Shown: piece by piece, positions 26,307 through 35,453 of the stretch
Position numbering within the stretch: the first letter of the stretch is position 1
Layout of the letters: each line of letters starts with the position of its first letter
Source: DASXKD01 sp963762735
GTDB lineage: Bacteria; Actinomycetota; Actinomycetes; Streptosporangiales; Streptosporangiaceae
Length of the DNA stretch: 64,000 nucleotides
Direction of reading: 5' to 3'
Assembly: GCA_963762735.1 (NCBI GenBank)
Contig: CAVXMG010000038.1
Span: 32,078-96,077, forward strand
The notes under the pieces: generated by a model
Told to the model about the DNA's origin: nothing
Databases searched by the model: none
The model's input: the letters and a program-made list of their open reading frames with translations, nothing else
Made by a program: the position numbers and the translations under genes

Positions 26307-26969
26307 GTGGCTACCACCAGGAAGGGCCAGGCTCAGCTCAACGGCACAGGCACGGCAAGCGTCAACGGGGCGCTGCGGTCGCGGCGCCGGGCCGACATGG
26401 TCGCGATCGCAGCGGACCTTTTCGCGCAAAAGGGGTATCGCGCCACGACCGTGCGCGAGATCGCGGACGCCGCCGGGATCCTGTCCGGCAGCCTGTACCA
26501 CCACTTCGACTCCAAGGAGTCGATCGGCGACGAGATCCTGTCGGGCTTCATCAACGAGGTGCTGGCGAACTACCGCGCCGCCGTCGCCGAGGCCACGGAC
26601 CCGCGGGCGGTGCTGGAGCAGATCGTGCGCAGCACCAGCCGGACCCTCTCCTCGCACCGCGCGGCCCTGACCATGCTGCAGAACGACTGGAACCACTTCG
26701 CTGCCCAGCCCCGGTTCGCCTACCTGCCCAAGGCGCTGCGCGAGATCGAGCGGACCTGGATCGGGCAGCTGGAACTCGGCAGGCAGGCCGGCCTGTTCCG
26801 GACGGACCTGGATCCCAAGCTCACCTACCGGCTGCTCCAGGACGTGCTGTGGATTCCCGCGCAGTGGCGCCGGACCCGCGGTTACAGCGGCGACCAGGTG
26901 GTCGACGGCTTCCTGCGCATCCTCTTCGACGGGATCGCCGCCCGCGCGCCCGGCGCCACGAGCGCCTGA
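26307..26969 (+). CDS. kstR2: TetR-family repressor, KstR2 type
   Basis: 220 residues. N-terminal HTH: ADLFAQKGYRATTVREIADAAGI, LSGSLYHHFDSKESIGDEIL. The ligand domain has QPRFAYLPKALREIERTWIGQLELG and LDPKLTYRLLQDVLWI, which parallel mycobacterial KstR2 (Rv3557c), a repressor of C/D-ring genes relieved by HIP-CoA. GTG 26307; the leader of about 25 residues before the HTH is extra. It is divergent from ADH-ipdF and upstream of two SDR genes, with KstR2-like sites on both sides. Confidence 0.8.
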   Translation: MATTRKGQAQLNGTGTASVNGALRSRRRADMVAIAADLFAQKGYRATTVREIADAAGILSGSLYHHFDSKESIGDEILSGFINEVLANYRAAVAEATDPRAVLEQIVRSTSRTLSSHRAALTMLQNDWNHFAAQPRFAYLPKALREIERTWIGQLELGRQAGLFRTDLDPKLTYRLLQDVLWIPAQWRRTRGYSGDQVVDGFLRILFDGIAARAPGATSA

Positions 26970-27011
26970 TCTGCTCCTGCCGCTGCCCGAGGTCGTGGCT
27001 GTTACCCTCGC

Positions 27012-27029
27012 ACCAAGCAAGCGTTTGGT
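27012..27029. promoter_or_regulatory. KstR2-like operator upstream of the 20-beta-HSD-like SDR
   Basis: ACCAAGCAAGCGTTTGGT. Its last 14 bases read on the other strand as ACCAAACGCTTGCT, one mismatch from the mycobacterial KstR2 motif AnCAAGnnCTTGnT. It sits 27 bases before the ATG at 27056, between the TetR gene and the SDR gene. Confidence 0.68.
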
Positions 27030-27055
27030 TGACCGAAGGGCGACCGGGAGGCACC

Positions 27056-27817
27056 ATGGGCCGGCTCGACGGCAAGGTCGCGCTGATCACCGGGGGCGCC
27101 CGGGGAATGGGCAAGTCGCACGTGCGCCACTTCGTGGCGCAGGGCGCTCAGGTGGTCTTCGGCGACGTGCTCGACGACAAGGGCGCCGCGCTCGCCGCCG
27201 AGTTTGACGAGAAGTCCTGCCGGTACATCCACCACGACGTGACCAGCGAAGCGGGCTGGGCGGCCGCGGTCGCGCTCGCGACCGGCACCTTCGGCAAGCT
27301 GGACGTGCTGGTCAACAACGCCGGTGTGCTGATGTTCGCCCGGATCGACGACATGCCGCTGGCCGAGTTCCGGCGGGTCCTCGAGGTGAACGCGGTCGGC
27401 TGCTGGCTGGGCATGAAGGCGGCGATCGGGCCGATGAAGGCGGCCGGCGGCGGCTCGATCGTCAACATCTCCTCGGTCGAGGGGTTCACCGGCGCTGCTG
27501 GCCTGTCCGCCTACAGTGCGAGCAAGTTCGCGATCCGCGGCATGACCAAGTCCGCCGCCCAGGAACTCGGCCAGTTCGGCATCCGGGTCAACTCCGTCCA
27601 CCCCGGCGGGGTCCTGACCAGCATGACCCTCGGTCAGGCCGCAGCCGCGGACCCGGCGGACGGCGAGGCCTTCCTCAACGCCATGCCGCTGGCCCGGTTC
27701 GCCAGCCCGGCCGAGATCTCCCGCCTCGTCGCGTACCTGGCCTCCGACGAGTCGTCCTATTCGACCGGCAGCGAGTTCGTCGCCGACGGCGGCCTGCTGT
27801 CCGGGCCCGGCTACTGA
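27056..27817 (+). CDS. SDR oxidoreductase, 3-alpha/20-beta-hydroxysteroid dehydrogenase-like
   Basis: 253 residues: TGGARGMGKSHVRHF, NNAG, INISS-equivalent VNISSVEG, catalytic Y-S-A-S-K, SVHPGGVLTSM and a C-terminal SDESSYSTGSEFVADGG. The pattern is close to mycobacterial FabG3 (Rv2002), a 20-beta-hydroxysteroid dehydrogenase (from memory). ATG 27056 has GGGAGG six bases upstream and a KstR2-like site in the promoter. First gene of an SDR-SDR-PPOX run. Steroid ketone/alcohol interconversion is likely; the exact position on the sterol is unknown. Confidence 0.82.
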   Translation: MGRLDGKVALITGGARGMGKSHVRHFVAQGAQVVFGDVLDDKGAALAAEFDEKSCRYIHHDVTSEAGWAAAVALATGTFGKLDVLVNNAGVLMFARIDDMPLAEFRRVLEVNAVGCWLGMKAAIGPMKAAGGGSIVNISSVEGFTGAAGLSAYSASKFAIRGMTKSAAQELGQFGIRVNSVHPGGVLTSMTLGQAAAADPADGEAFLNAMPLARFASPAEISRLVAYLASDESSYSTGSEFVADGGLLSGPGY

Positions 27818-27835
27818 GTGAAGGAGCGTTCCGCG

Positions 27836-28796
27836 ATGGACGATGCGCTGAGCCTCGACGGCAGGGCCGCGATTGTGACCGGCGCCGGCAACGGGCTGGG
27901 GCGGGCGGAGGCGCTCGCGCTCGCAGCGGCCGGCGCCCGTCTTGTGCTGAACGACCTGGCGGCCGATGACGTGCACGCGGTGGCTGACGAGATCGTGGCG
28001 GGCGGCGGGCAGGCGGTCGCCGTCCCGGCGGACATCGGCGAGTGGCCCACCGGCCAGCAACTGGTCGCGGCCGCCCTGGACCGCTACGGGCGACTGGACA
28101 TCCTGGTGAACAACGCCGGGGTGCTCAGGGACCGGATGGTGTTCACGATGGCCTCCGACGAGTGGGACCTGGTCCTCCGGGTGCACCTGCGCGGCCACTT
28201 CGTGACCACCCGGTTCGCCACCGCGCACTGGCGCGAGCAGAGCAAGGCGGCTGGCGGGCCGGTCTACGGCCGGATCGTGAACACCTCCTCCGAGGCGTTC
28301 CTGCTGGGCTCGGCCGGCCAGCCCAACTACGCCGCGGCCAAGGCCGGTATCGCCGCGCTGACCGTGACCACCGCGCGCAGTTGCGGCAGGTACGGGGTGC
28401 GCGCCAACGCCATCTGCCCGCGGGCCCGGACCGCACATGACCGCCGACCTGATGGGGGCGGCGCCAGAAGGAGCCGTGGACCCGCTTGCCCCGGAGCACG
28501 TCGCGCCGCTGGTGGTGTACCTGGCCAGCCCGGCCGCGGCCGGCGTCAACGGCGAGGTTTTCGTGGTGCACGGCGGCGTCGCCGCGGTCATGGAGCCGCC
28601 GCGAATCCGGGCCACGTTCCTGGCCGCGGAGCATGGCTCGGCCGACGGCATGTGGACGCTGGACTCGGTGCACCGGGCGCTCGGCCCCGTGTTCGCCGAG
28701 TCCGCGGGCGGCCCGCCCGATGCGGCTCCCCCGGCCGGCTTCGCCTGCGAGGACACGCTCGCGCTGGCCACGCAGACCATAGGATTCGGCGGATGA
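27836..28796 (+). CDS. SDR oxidoreductase, Rv3548c-like (one frame break)
   Basis: About 319 residues. TGAGNGLGRAEALALAAAGA, NNAGV, NTSSEAF and Y-A-A-A-K are in the first frame; the C-terminus (MTADLMGAAPEG, HVAPLVVYLAS, NGEVFVVHGG) is in the next. One extra base lies in CGGACCGCACATGACC at about 28425-28436. The long C-terminal extension beyond the usual SDR end is typical of the Rv3548c group encoded next to ipdA/ipdB in mycobacteria. ATG 27836 follows AAGGAG; the stop overlaps the next ATG (ATGA). Confidence 0.8.
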
Positions 28797-29494
28797 AACA
28801 ACGTGACCGGGTCACCATGACGGCGGATGAGGCCGCGGCCCTGCTGGCCGGGTCGCACAAGCTCCAGCTAGCCACGATCAACTCCGACGGGACGCCGCAT
28901 CTGGTGACGATGTTCTACGTCATGCTCGGCGGGCGCATCGCGTTCTGGACCTACCGCGCCGCGCAGAAGGCGCGCAACATGGCCCGCGATCCCCGGGTGA
29001 CCTGCCTGGTCGAGACCGGCGAGGACTACTTCGAGCTGCGCGGCGTCCAGGTGGCGGGCCTGGCCCGGCCGGTCGAGGACCCGGCGGGCATCCTGGAGAT
29101 CGGCCGCGGCGTAGCCGCCGGAATGGCCGGGGTGCCCGCCGGATCGGTCGAGGACTACGTCGCGCAATCGGCCCGCAAGCGGGTCGGCTTCATCGTCGAG
29201 CCGACCCGGATCATCTCCTGGGACCACAGCAAGCTGCGTGGCGGGCTGACCTGTCACGGCACGGAGCGGATGCGCTGGACGAACAGCGAGCCGAGCACGG
29301 TGATGACGGCCACAGACAGGTACAGCGACCGGTACCCGCCTAGCTGGCTGACCAGGGGCGCGGCAACCGCCGGGGCAAGCACCTGCGGCCCGGAGTTGGC
29401 GATGTTGATGATGCCCAGGTCCTTGGCGCGCCCGGCCGCTGTGGGCAGCACCTGGGTGACCAGGGCCGCATCCACCGACAGGTACACCCCGTAG
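28793..29494 (+). CDS. PPOX-class F420/FMN-binding protein (conserved part ends near 29250)
   Basis: The first 150 residues are a split-barrel flavin/F420 protein of the Rv1155/TIGR03618 type: KLQLATINSDGTPHLVTMFYV, IAFWTYRAAQKARNMARDPRVTCLVE, YFELRGVQVAG and a closing RIISWDHSKL. After that the frame runs on for 80 residues antisense to the MFS gene with no family character. One missing or added base near 29240 would give a stop at 29247, so I take the real end to be near 29250. Overlaps the SDR stop. Likely a deazaflavin- or flavin-dependent reductase; substrate unknown. Confidence 0.78.
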   Translation: MKQRDRVTMTADEAAALLAGSHKLQLATINSDGTPHLVTMFYVMLGGRIAFWTYRAAQKARNMARDPRVTCLVETGEDYFELRGVQVAGLARPVEDPAGILEIGRGVAAGMAGVPAGSVEDYVAQSARKRVGFIVEPTRIISWDHSKLRGGLTCHGTERMRWTNSEPSTVMTATDRYSDRYPPSWLTRGAATAGASTCGPELAMLMMPRSLARPAAVGSTWVTRAASTDRYTP

Positions 29495-30540
29495 CCCAGG
29501 CCGATGATCGCCGCCGCTGCCATCGCGGCCGGCCAGGACGGCCACAGCGCGAGCAGGGCCGCGGCCACGGCCATGACCAGTCCGGCCACCGTGACCGGCA
29601 GCTTGCGGCGCCCGGTGCGGTCGGAGAGGATACCGCCGGCCACCGCGGTGAGCACGACCCCGGCCAGGTAGAGCAGGATCAGCACGACCAGGCCGTCCTC
29701 GGCCTTGTGACCGGGGAACAGCCGGCTGTAGTGGAGCCGGTCGCGCAGGAAATACAGCAGGTACAGCAGGGTCATCGCGTTGCCGAGGTTGACCGCGAAC
29801 CTGGTCAGCCAGGCCCAGGCGAAGTCGGGGTAGCGTCGCGGGCTCAGCCAGAACGACCTGGCGAAGGCCCGCCAGTCCCAGGGCGGCCGGGCCGAGCGCG
29901 GCGCGGGCAGGTCCGGCATGGTGAGTGCGAACGGCAGCACGCATGCCGGGACGCAGGCCGCGAGCAGCACATAGCCGCCATTGCCGGTCACCACGTCGGT
30001 GACCAGCACCACGGCAAGCAGCACGCCGACGCTCTGCGGCAGGCCGATCCAGCCGGACACCGTGCCCCGCTGCGCGACCGGGACCTGGTCGGGAACCGCC
30101 GCGCTGAGGCTGGCCTGCATCGCGTTCAGGCTGGCCTGCGCCAGGCACCAGGCGAGGATGACGCCGGCCAGCGCATGCTGGCCGGACAGCAGCACCAGCG
30201 CGGCCGCACCGGCCAGCGCGCCGCCAGCGATCCACGGGCGGCGCCGCCCGAACCGGCCCACGGTCCGGTCCGAGAGCGCACCGGCGACCGGGTTGGCGAT
30301 CATCGCCACCGCGGCGCCGATGCCGGTCACCCAGCCGAGGACGGCCACCTTGTGCGCCGGCCCGGCGATGGCCTGGACCTGGTTGGGCAGCAGCACCGAG
30401 ATCGGGCCGAGGTAGGCAAGGTAGAGGCCGAGGTTGGCCAGCGCGATAAGCGTGATCCAGCGCCGGCTGACACGCTTCTCCGGCTCGGGCCACAGCCCGA
30501 GGGCCGCGGGCGGCGCCCCCGCGGCCTGCCGATGTGTCAA
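29254..30540 (-). CDS. MFS transporter, GPH/sugar-cation-symporter-like
   Basis: 428 residues with about 11-12 membrane helices. The cytoplasmic loop motif is GALSDRTVGRFGRRRPWI in the N half and GGILSDRTGRRKLPV in the C half. The closest look is the major facilitator group with this D-R-x-G-R-R repeat. TTG 30540 overlaps the aldehyde dehydrogenase stop (TTGA), so the two genes are probably one operon from the KstR-like promoter at 32060. A role in uptake or export of a sterol intermediate is possible but not shown. Confidence 0.82.
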   Translation of the reverse strand: MTHRQAAGAPPAALGLWPEPEKRVSRRWITLIALANLGLYLAYLGPISVLLPNQVQAIAGPAHKVAVLGWVTGIGAAVAMIANPVAGALSDRTVGRFGRRRPWIAGGALAGAAALVLLSGQHALAGVILAWCLAQASLNAMQASLSAAVPDQVPVAQRGTVSGWIGLPQSVGVLLAVVLVTDVVTGNGGYVLLAACVPACVLPFALTMPDLPAPRSARPPWDWRAFARSFWLSPRRYPDFAWAWLTRFAVNLGNAMTLLYLLYFLRDRLHYSRLFPGHKAEDGLVVLILLYLAGVVLTAVAGGILSDRTGRRKLPVTVAGLVMAVAAALLALWPSWPAAMAAAAIIGLGYGVYLSVDAALVTQVLPTAAGRAKDLGIINIANSGPQVLAPAVAAPLVSQLGGYRSLYLSVAVITVLGSLFVQRIRSVP

Positions 30541-32045
30541 ATCATCTCGTCGGTGAACGGCAGCAGGACGGTCTTGACCTCGGTGTATGCCTCGACGGCG
30601 GTGCGCCCGCCCTCCCGGCCCATCCCGGACTGCCCGTAGCCGCCGAACGCCGCGTGCGGCTCCAGCGTGTAGCCGTTGATGCCGACGGTGCCCGCCCGCA
30701 GCGCCTTGGTCAGCCGTATCGCCCGCTTGATGTCGCTGGTCCACACCGTGGCGGCCAGGCCGTACTCGGTGTCGTTGGCGATCCGCACCGCCTCGTCCTC
30801 GTCGCTGAACGGGATCACCGACAGCACCGGCCCGAAGATCTCCTCCCGGGCGATGCTCATGTCGTTGGTCACGTCGGTGAACAGCGTCGGTGCGACGAAG
30901 TTGCCCGCGGCCAGGTCACCCTCGCCACGGGTGCCGCCGCAGACCAGCCGGGCACCGGACGCCTGGCCCTCCGCGATCAAGCCGAGCACCCGGTCCAGTT
31001 GCCGTGTGTTGATCAGCGGCGAGGAGGTGACGGCCGGGTCGAACGGGCTGCCGTAGCTGACCATCCCGCCGATCATCTCGGCCATGCCGAGGAACTCGTC
31101 GGCCACGTCCCGGTGCACAAGCGCCCGGGTCTGGGCCAGGCAGACCTGCCCGGCCAGGCCCAGGGTCACCGTGCCCATGGTGAGCGCCGCGGCGGTGGAC
31201 ACGTCGGCGTCGGCGAACACCAGCGCCGGGCTCTTGCCGCCCAGTTCCAGGCTGACCCGCTTGAACCCGGCCGCGGACGCGGCGACGATCTTGCGGCCAA
31301 CCGCCCGGCTGCCGGTGAACGAGAGTTTGTCCACCATCGGGTGGTTGATCAGCGCGTCGCCGGTCGGCTCTCCGGGGCCGGTGACGACGTTGAGCACGCC
31401 GGGCGGCAGCCCGGCCTCCTCCATGAGAGCAGCCAGCCGCAGCACCGCGAACGTCGCGTACTCCGACGGCTTGGCCACGATCGTGCAGCCAACGGCCAGG
31501 GCCGGGGCCGCCTTCTGCGCGAACAGCAGCAGCGGCGCGTTCCACGGGATGATCGCGCCCACGACGCCGACCGGCTCGCGCAACGTCATCACCAGGTGAT
31601 CGCCGCCCTGGTACGGCGGCAGCGTCTCCCCCGCCAGCTTGTCCACCCAGCCGGCATGGTGGTCGAAGATGTCGGCCACCATGTTCGCCGACATCCCGTA
31701 CACCGAGCCGAAGCTCAGCGGCACGCTGTTGTCCAGCGCCTGCAGCGCGAGCAGCTCGTCGCCGTGCTCGCGGACCAGGTCGGCGATCCGGCGCAGCACC
31801 CGGATCCGCTCGGTGGCCCGTGCCCGCGGCCACGGCCCCTCGTCGAACGCCTTCCGCGCGGCGCGCACGGCCGCGTCGACATCCGCGGGCCCGGCGATCG
31901 GGAAGGATGCCACCTCCTCACCGGTGGCCGGATGGCTGTGGCTCCAGTTCTCACCGGACTGGGCCGCGGCCCACGAGCCGTCGATCAGCAGGAGGCCGTC
32001 GGCAAGGCCGATCTCGTCGCGATGCGGCTTGATGGATGCAACCAT
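30537..32045 (-). CDS. Aldehyde dehydrogenase
   Basis: 502 residues, full ALDH fold: VVGAIIPWNAPLLLFAQK, FTGSRAVGRKI, catalytic Glu in LELGGKSP, catalytic Cys in GQVCLAQTR, EEIFGPVLSVIPF and a C-terminal GGYGQSGMGREGG. ATG 32045 has AGGAG seven bases upstream. A perfect KstR-like site ends 15 bases before the start codon, so steroid-controlled expression is likely. It could oxidise the C26 aldehyde formed by CYP125/ADH (inference). Confidence 0.9.
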   Translation of the reverse strand: MVASIKPHRDEIGLADGLLLIDGSWAAAQSGENWSHSHPATGEEVASFPIAGPADVDAAVRAARKAFDEGPWPRARATERIRVLRRIADLVREHGDELLALQALDNSVPLSFGSVYGMSANMVADIFDHHAGWVDKLAGETLPPYQGGDHLVMTLREPVGVVGAIIPWNAPLLLFAQKAAPALAVGCTIVAKPSEYATFAVLRLAALMEEAGLPPGVLNVVTGPGEPTGDALINHPMVDKLSFTGSRAVGRKIVAASAAGFKRVSLELGGKSPALVFADADVSTAAALTMGTVTLGLAGQVCLAQTRALVHRDVADEFLGMAEMIGGMVSYGSPFDPAVTSSPLINTRQLDRVLGLIAEGQASGARLVCGGTRGEGDLAAGNFVAPTLFTDVTNDMSIAREEIFGPVLSVIPFSDEDEAVRIANDTEYGLAATVWTSDIKRAIRLTKALRAGTVGINGYTLEPHAAFGGYGQSGMGREGGRTAVEAYTEVKTVLLPFTDEMI

Positions 32046-32059
32046 GGCCCAGCTCCTAA

Positions 32060-32073
32060 TAGAACACGTTCTA
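32060..32073. promoter_or_regulatory. KstR-like operator upstream of aldehyde dehydrogenase
   Basis: TAGAACACGTTCTA, an exact palindrome and full match to TnnAACnnGTTnnA, 15 bases upstream of the ALDH ATG and just before its ribosome site. Confidence 0.8.
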
Positions 32074-32109
32074 GTCGCTGCGAGCGTACAACGCCGGTCT
32101 GGCCGGTCG

Positions 32110-32883
32110 CTAGGTTGACGACTGCCAGGCGGGCCACTCGCCGCCACCGTGCAGCAGCAGGGCGGCGCCGCTGACGTAGGACGCCTGCGGCGAGGCCAGG
32201 AACAGGCAGGCGTCGGCCACGTCGCCGGGCTCCGCCAGCCGGCCAAGCGGCACCGTGCTGGCGACGGCCTCCGCCCCGCCGACATCCGCGTAATGGGCGG
32301 CAGCGGCGGTCTCGGTCGCCACCGGCCCGGGCACCACGACGTTGACCCTGACCTTCGGGGCCCACTCGACGGCGAGGCTGGTCGCCAGGTGGTGCAGGCC
32401 CGCCTTGGCCGCACCGTAGGCGGCGGTGCCCGGCGAAGGGCGCACACCGCTCACGCTGCCGATCATGATGATCGACCCGCCGTCCTGCTGGCGCTGCATC
32501 ACGTCGTTCGCGCTCTGCGCGACGTGGAACGGCGCGATCAGGTTCAGTTCGATGACCTTGGCGTGGAACCGCGGGGACGCGGTGGCGGCCGCCGCCGACG
32601 GCGACCCGCCCGCGTTGCTGACCACGACGTCCAGCCGGCCGAACCGCTCCACGGCCTCGCCGACCAGTTTCCGGGCCTGGGCCGGATCCCGGACGTCGGC
32701 GCGGGTGAACCTGGCGGCCCTGCGGCCGTCCCTGGGCAGCGAGGCGATGTCACCGGGATCGGTCCGGCCGCAGATCAGCACCTGGGCCCCGGCACGCAGG
32801 AACGCCCGCGCGATCTCCGCCCCGATCCCCCGGGTTCCCCCCGTGACGATCACCGCCCGGCCCGCGTAATCGGTGGCGCGCAT
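32110..32883 (-). CDS. SDR oxidoreductase, Rv3549c-like
   Basis: 257 residues: VTGGTRGIGAEIARAF, SNAGG, IMIGSVSG, catalytic Y-G-A-A-K, VVPGPVATETAA and a C-terminal SYVSGAALLLHGGGEW. It is divergent from echA20, the same arrangement as Rv3549c/Rv3550 beside ipdAB in Mycobacterium tuberculosis. ATG 32883 is nearest the conserved domain; ATG 32892 is an alternative, and neither has a clear ribosome site. A KstR2-like site lies at 32906. Confidence 0.83.
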   Translation of the reverse strand: MRATDYAGRAVIVTGGTRGIGAEIARAFLRAGAQVLICGRTDPGDIASLPRDGRRAARFTRADVRDPAQARKLVGEAVERFGRLDVVVSNAGGSPSAAAATASPRFHAKVIELNLIAPFHVAQSANDVMQRQQDGGSIIMIGSVSGVRPSPGTAAYGAAKAGLHHLATSLAVEWAPKVRVNVVVPGPVATETAAAAHYADVGGAEAVASTVPLGRLAEPGDVADACLFLASPQASYVSGAALLLHGGGEWPAWQSST

Positions 32884-32905
32884 GGGGCACATGTTAGGCT
32901 TTGCC

Positions 32906-32923
32906 ACCAAGCAAACGCTAGGC
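32906..32923. promoter_or_regulatory. KstR2-like operator between the SDR and echA20
   Basis: ACCAAGCAAACGCTAGGC, the third copy of the ACCrAGCAArCGyTwGG motif, placed between divergent SDR and echA20-ipdA-ipdB-ipdC genes. This is where mycobacterial KstR2 would act. Confidence 0.62.
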
Positions 32924-32994
32924 CGGGTGGCGGAGCGTCAGGCCAGGCTGAGCGGCCATTACGGCCCCTGCGCGAAACGTGCGAGGACGCGGCG

Positions 32995-33738
32995 ATGGGC
33001 ATCGAGACGCAGCGCTTCGGCGGCATCGCCGAGATCGTCATCGACTACCCCCCGGTCAATGCGCTGCCCGTGGCGGGCTGGTTCGACCTGGCCAGCGCGA
33101 TCACGGGGGCTGGCGCCGACCTGCGGACCCGGGCGGTGATCGTGGCCGCCGAGGGCCGCGGCTTCTGCGCCGGGGTGGACATCAAGGAAATGCAGCAGGT
33201 TCCAGGGCACGAGGCGCTGCTCGGTGCGAACCGGGGCTGCTTCGCCGCCTTCGCCGCGGTCTACGACTGCCCCGTGCCGGTGATCGCCGCGGTGCACGGC
33301 TTCTGCCTGGGCGGGGGCGTCGGGCTGGCGGGCAATGCCGATATCGTCGTCGCGGCCGACGATGCCACGTTCGGCCTGCCCGAGGTGGACCGCGGTGCCC
33401 TCGGCGCGGCGACGCACCTGTCCCGGCTGGTGCCACAGCAGTTGATGCGCACGATGGTGTACACCTGCCGCACCGTGACCGCACAGCAGTTGCTCGCCTT
33501 CGGCACCGTGCTTGAGGTCGTGCCGCCCGCGGAACTGCGGCAGGCAGCGCGGGCGGTCGCCGCCGAGATCGCCGCCAAGGACCCGGAGATCATCCGGCTG
33601 GCCAAGCAGTCGCTGAACGGCATCGACCCGGTCGACGTCAAGCGCTCCTACCGGTACGAGCAGGGATTCACCTTCGAGCTCAATCTCGGCGGCGTATCGG
33701 ACACCGCCCGCCAGGCGTTCGTCGACGGGCAGCGGTGA
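32995..33738 (+). CDS. echA20: EchA20-like enoyl-CoA hydratase/isomerase family hydrolase
   Basis: 247 residues of the crotonase fold: oxyanion segments EGRGFCAGVDIKEMQ and HGFCLGGGVGLAGNADIVV, then FGLPEVDRGALGAATHLSRLVP and a C-terminal QSLNGIDPVDVKRSYRYEQGFTFEL. In mycobacteria EchA20 hydrolytically opens ring D of the C/D-ring CoA ester. ATG 32995 has GAGGA eight bases upstream. First gene of echA20-ipdA-ipdB-ipdC with the same order as Rv3550-Rv3553. Confidence 0.87.
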   Translation: MGIETQRFGGIAEIVIDYPPVNALPVAGWFDLASAITGAGADLRTRAVIVAAEGRGFCAGVDIKEMQQVPGHEALLGANRGCFAAFAAVYDCPVPVIAAVHGFCLGGGVGLAGNADIVVAADDATFGLPEVDRGALGAATHLSRLVPQQLMRTMVYTCRTVTAQQLLAFGTVLEVVPPAELRQAARAVAAEIAAKDPEIIRLAKQSLNGIDPVDVKRSYRYEQGFTFELNLGGVSDTARQAFVDGQR

Positions 33739-33742
33739 CCGC

Positions 33743-34629
<887 letters not shown>

Positions 34630-34633
<4 letters not shown>

Positions 34634-35453
34634 ACGTGACAACGACGCCTCTAGAAGGGCACCAGATCCACATTCACGCGTGGCGCGAGGGCGGCGGGGC
34701 GGGCATGGCTGAGGGCGGCGCGATGACGCGGGCGGAGGTGTGCGTGGTTGCGTGCGCGGAGGCGTGGCGGGACGACGGCGCGATCCTGGCCAGCCCGATG
34801 GGGCTGATCCCGACGCTGGGCGCGAAGCTGGCGCAGCTGACCTTCTCCCCCGGCCTGTTGCTGACCGACGGCGAGGCCACGCTACTCGCGCCGGGCGACG
34901 AGGACAGCGTGACCGAGGGCTGGCTGCCCTACCGCAACGTGTTCACGATGCTGGCGGCCGGGCTGCGGCACGTGATGATGGGCGCCGCGCAGCTCGACCG
35001 GTTCGGCAACCAGAACATCTCCTGCATCGGCGACCACGCCCGCCCGAAGGCCCAGTTGCTTGGCGTGCGCGGCGCCCCGGGCAACACGATCAACCACCCG
35101 GTCAGCTACTGGGTGCCCCGGCACTCGGGCCGGGTCTTCGTCGAGCGGGCCGACATGGTCTGCGGCATCGGTTACGACCGGGCGGCCGTGCTCGGGCCGA
35201 TCCAGGCCCGGTTCCACGAACTGCGGGTCGTCGTGACCAACCTGGCGGTGCTTGACTTCGCGACGCCGGACCACAGCATGCGGCTCCGCTCGGTCCATCC
35301 GGGCGTGTCGGCCGGCGACGTCACCGCGGCCACCGGGTTCCCGCTGGCCGTCGCAGGCGAGGTCCCGGTGACCCGGCTCCCGACGCAGGGTGAGCTGGCC
35401 CTGATCCGCGGCCGGCTTGACCCGGGCGGGCTGCGCGACGGGAGCTGGCGTGA
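34630..35453 (+). CDS. ipdB: IpdB, beta subunit of the ring-C opening hydrolase (one base missing near the end)
   Basis: The conserved domain starts at TRAEVCVVACAEAW and runs through SPMGLIPTLGAKLA, LLTDGEATLL, HVMMGAAQLDRFGNQNISCIG, GVRGAPGNTINHPVSYWVP, ADMVCGIGYDR and DHSMRLRSVHPGVSAGDV. As read, the frame runs on to 35646, across the start of ipdC. If one G is restored in GACGGGAGCTGG (about 35439-35445) the protein ends ...GLRDGELA with TGA at 35451-35453, overlapping the GTG of ipdC exactly as the other genes overlap. ATG 34630 gives a 31-residue Gly-rich leader; ATG 34723 with GAGGG upstream matches the usual N-terminus better. Confidence 0.85.

Noticed and set aside
28425..28440. Programmed frameshift in the SDR gene
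   Set aside because: No slippery heptamer or downstream stem stands out, and the same kind of one-base break recurs in many unrelated genes, so an error is simpler.
29254..29494. C-terminal 80 residues of the PPOX-like protein as a functional tail
   Set aside because: They are antisense to the end of the MFS transporter and compositionally a shadow; the flavin-binding domain is complete before this.
30534..32174. Long plus-strand frame opposite the aldehyde dehydrogenase
   Set aside because: Antisense to a textbook ALDH with catalytic Cys and Glu; composition is His/Arg/Gly-rich shadow.
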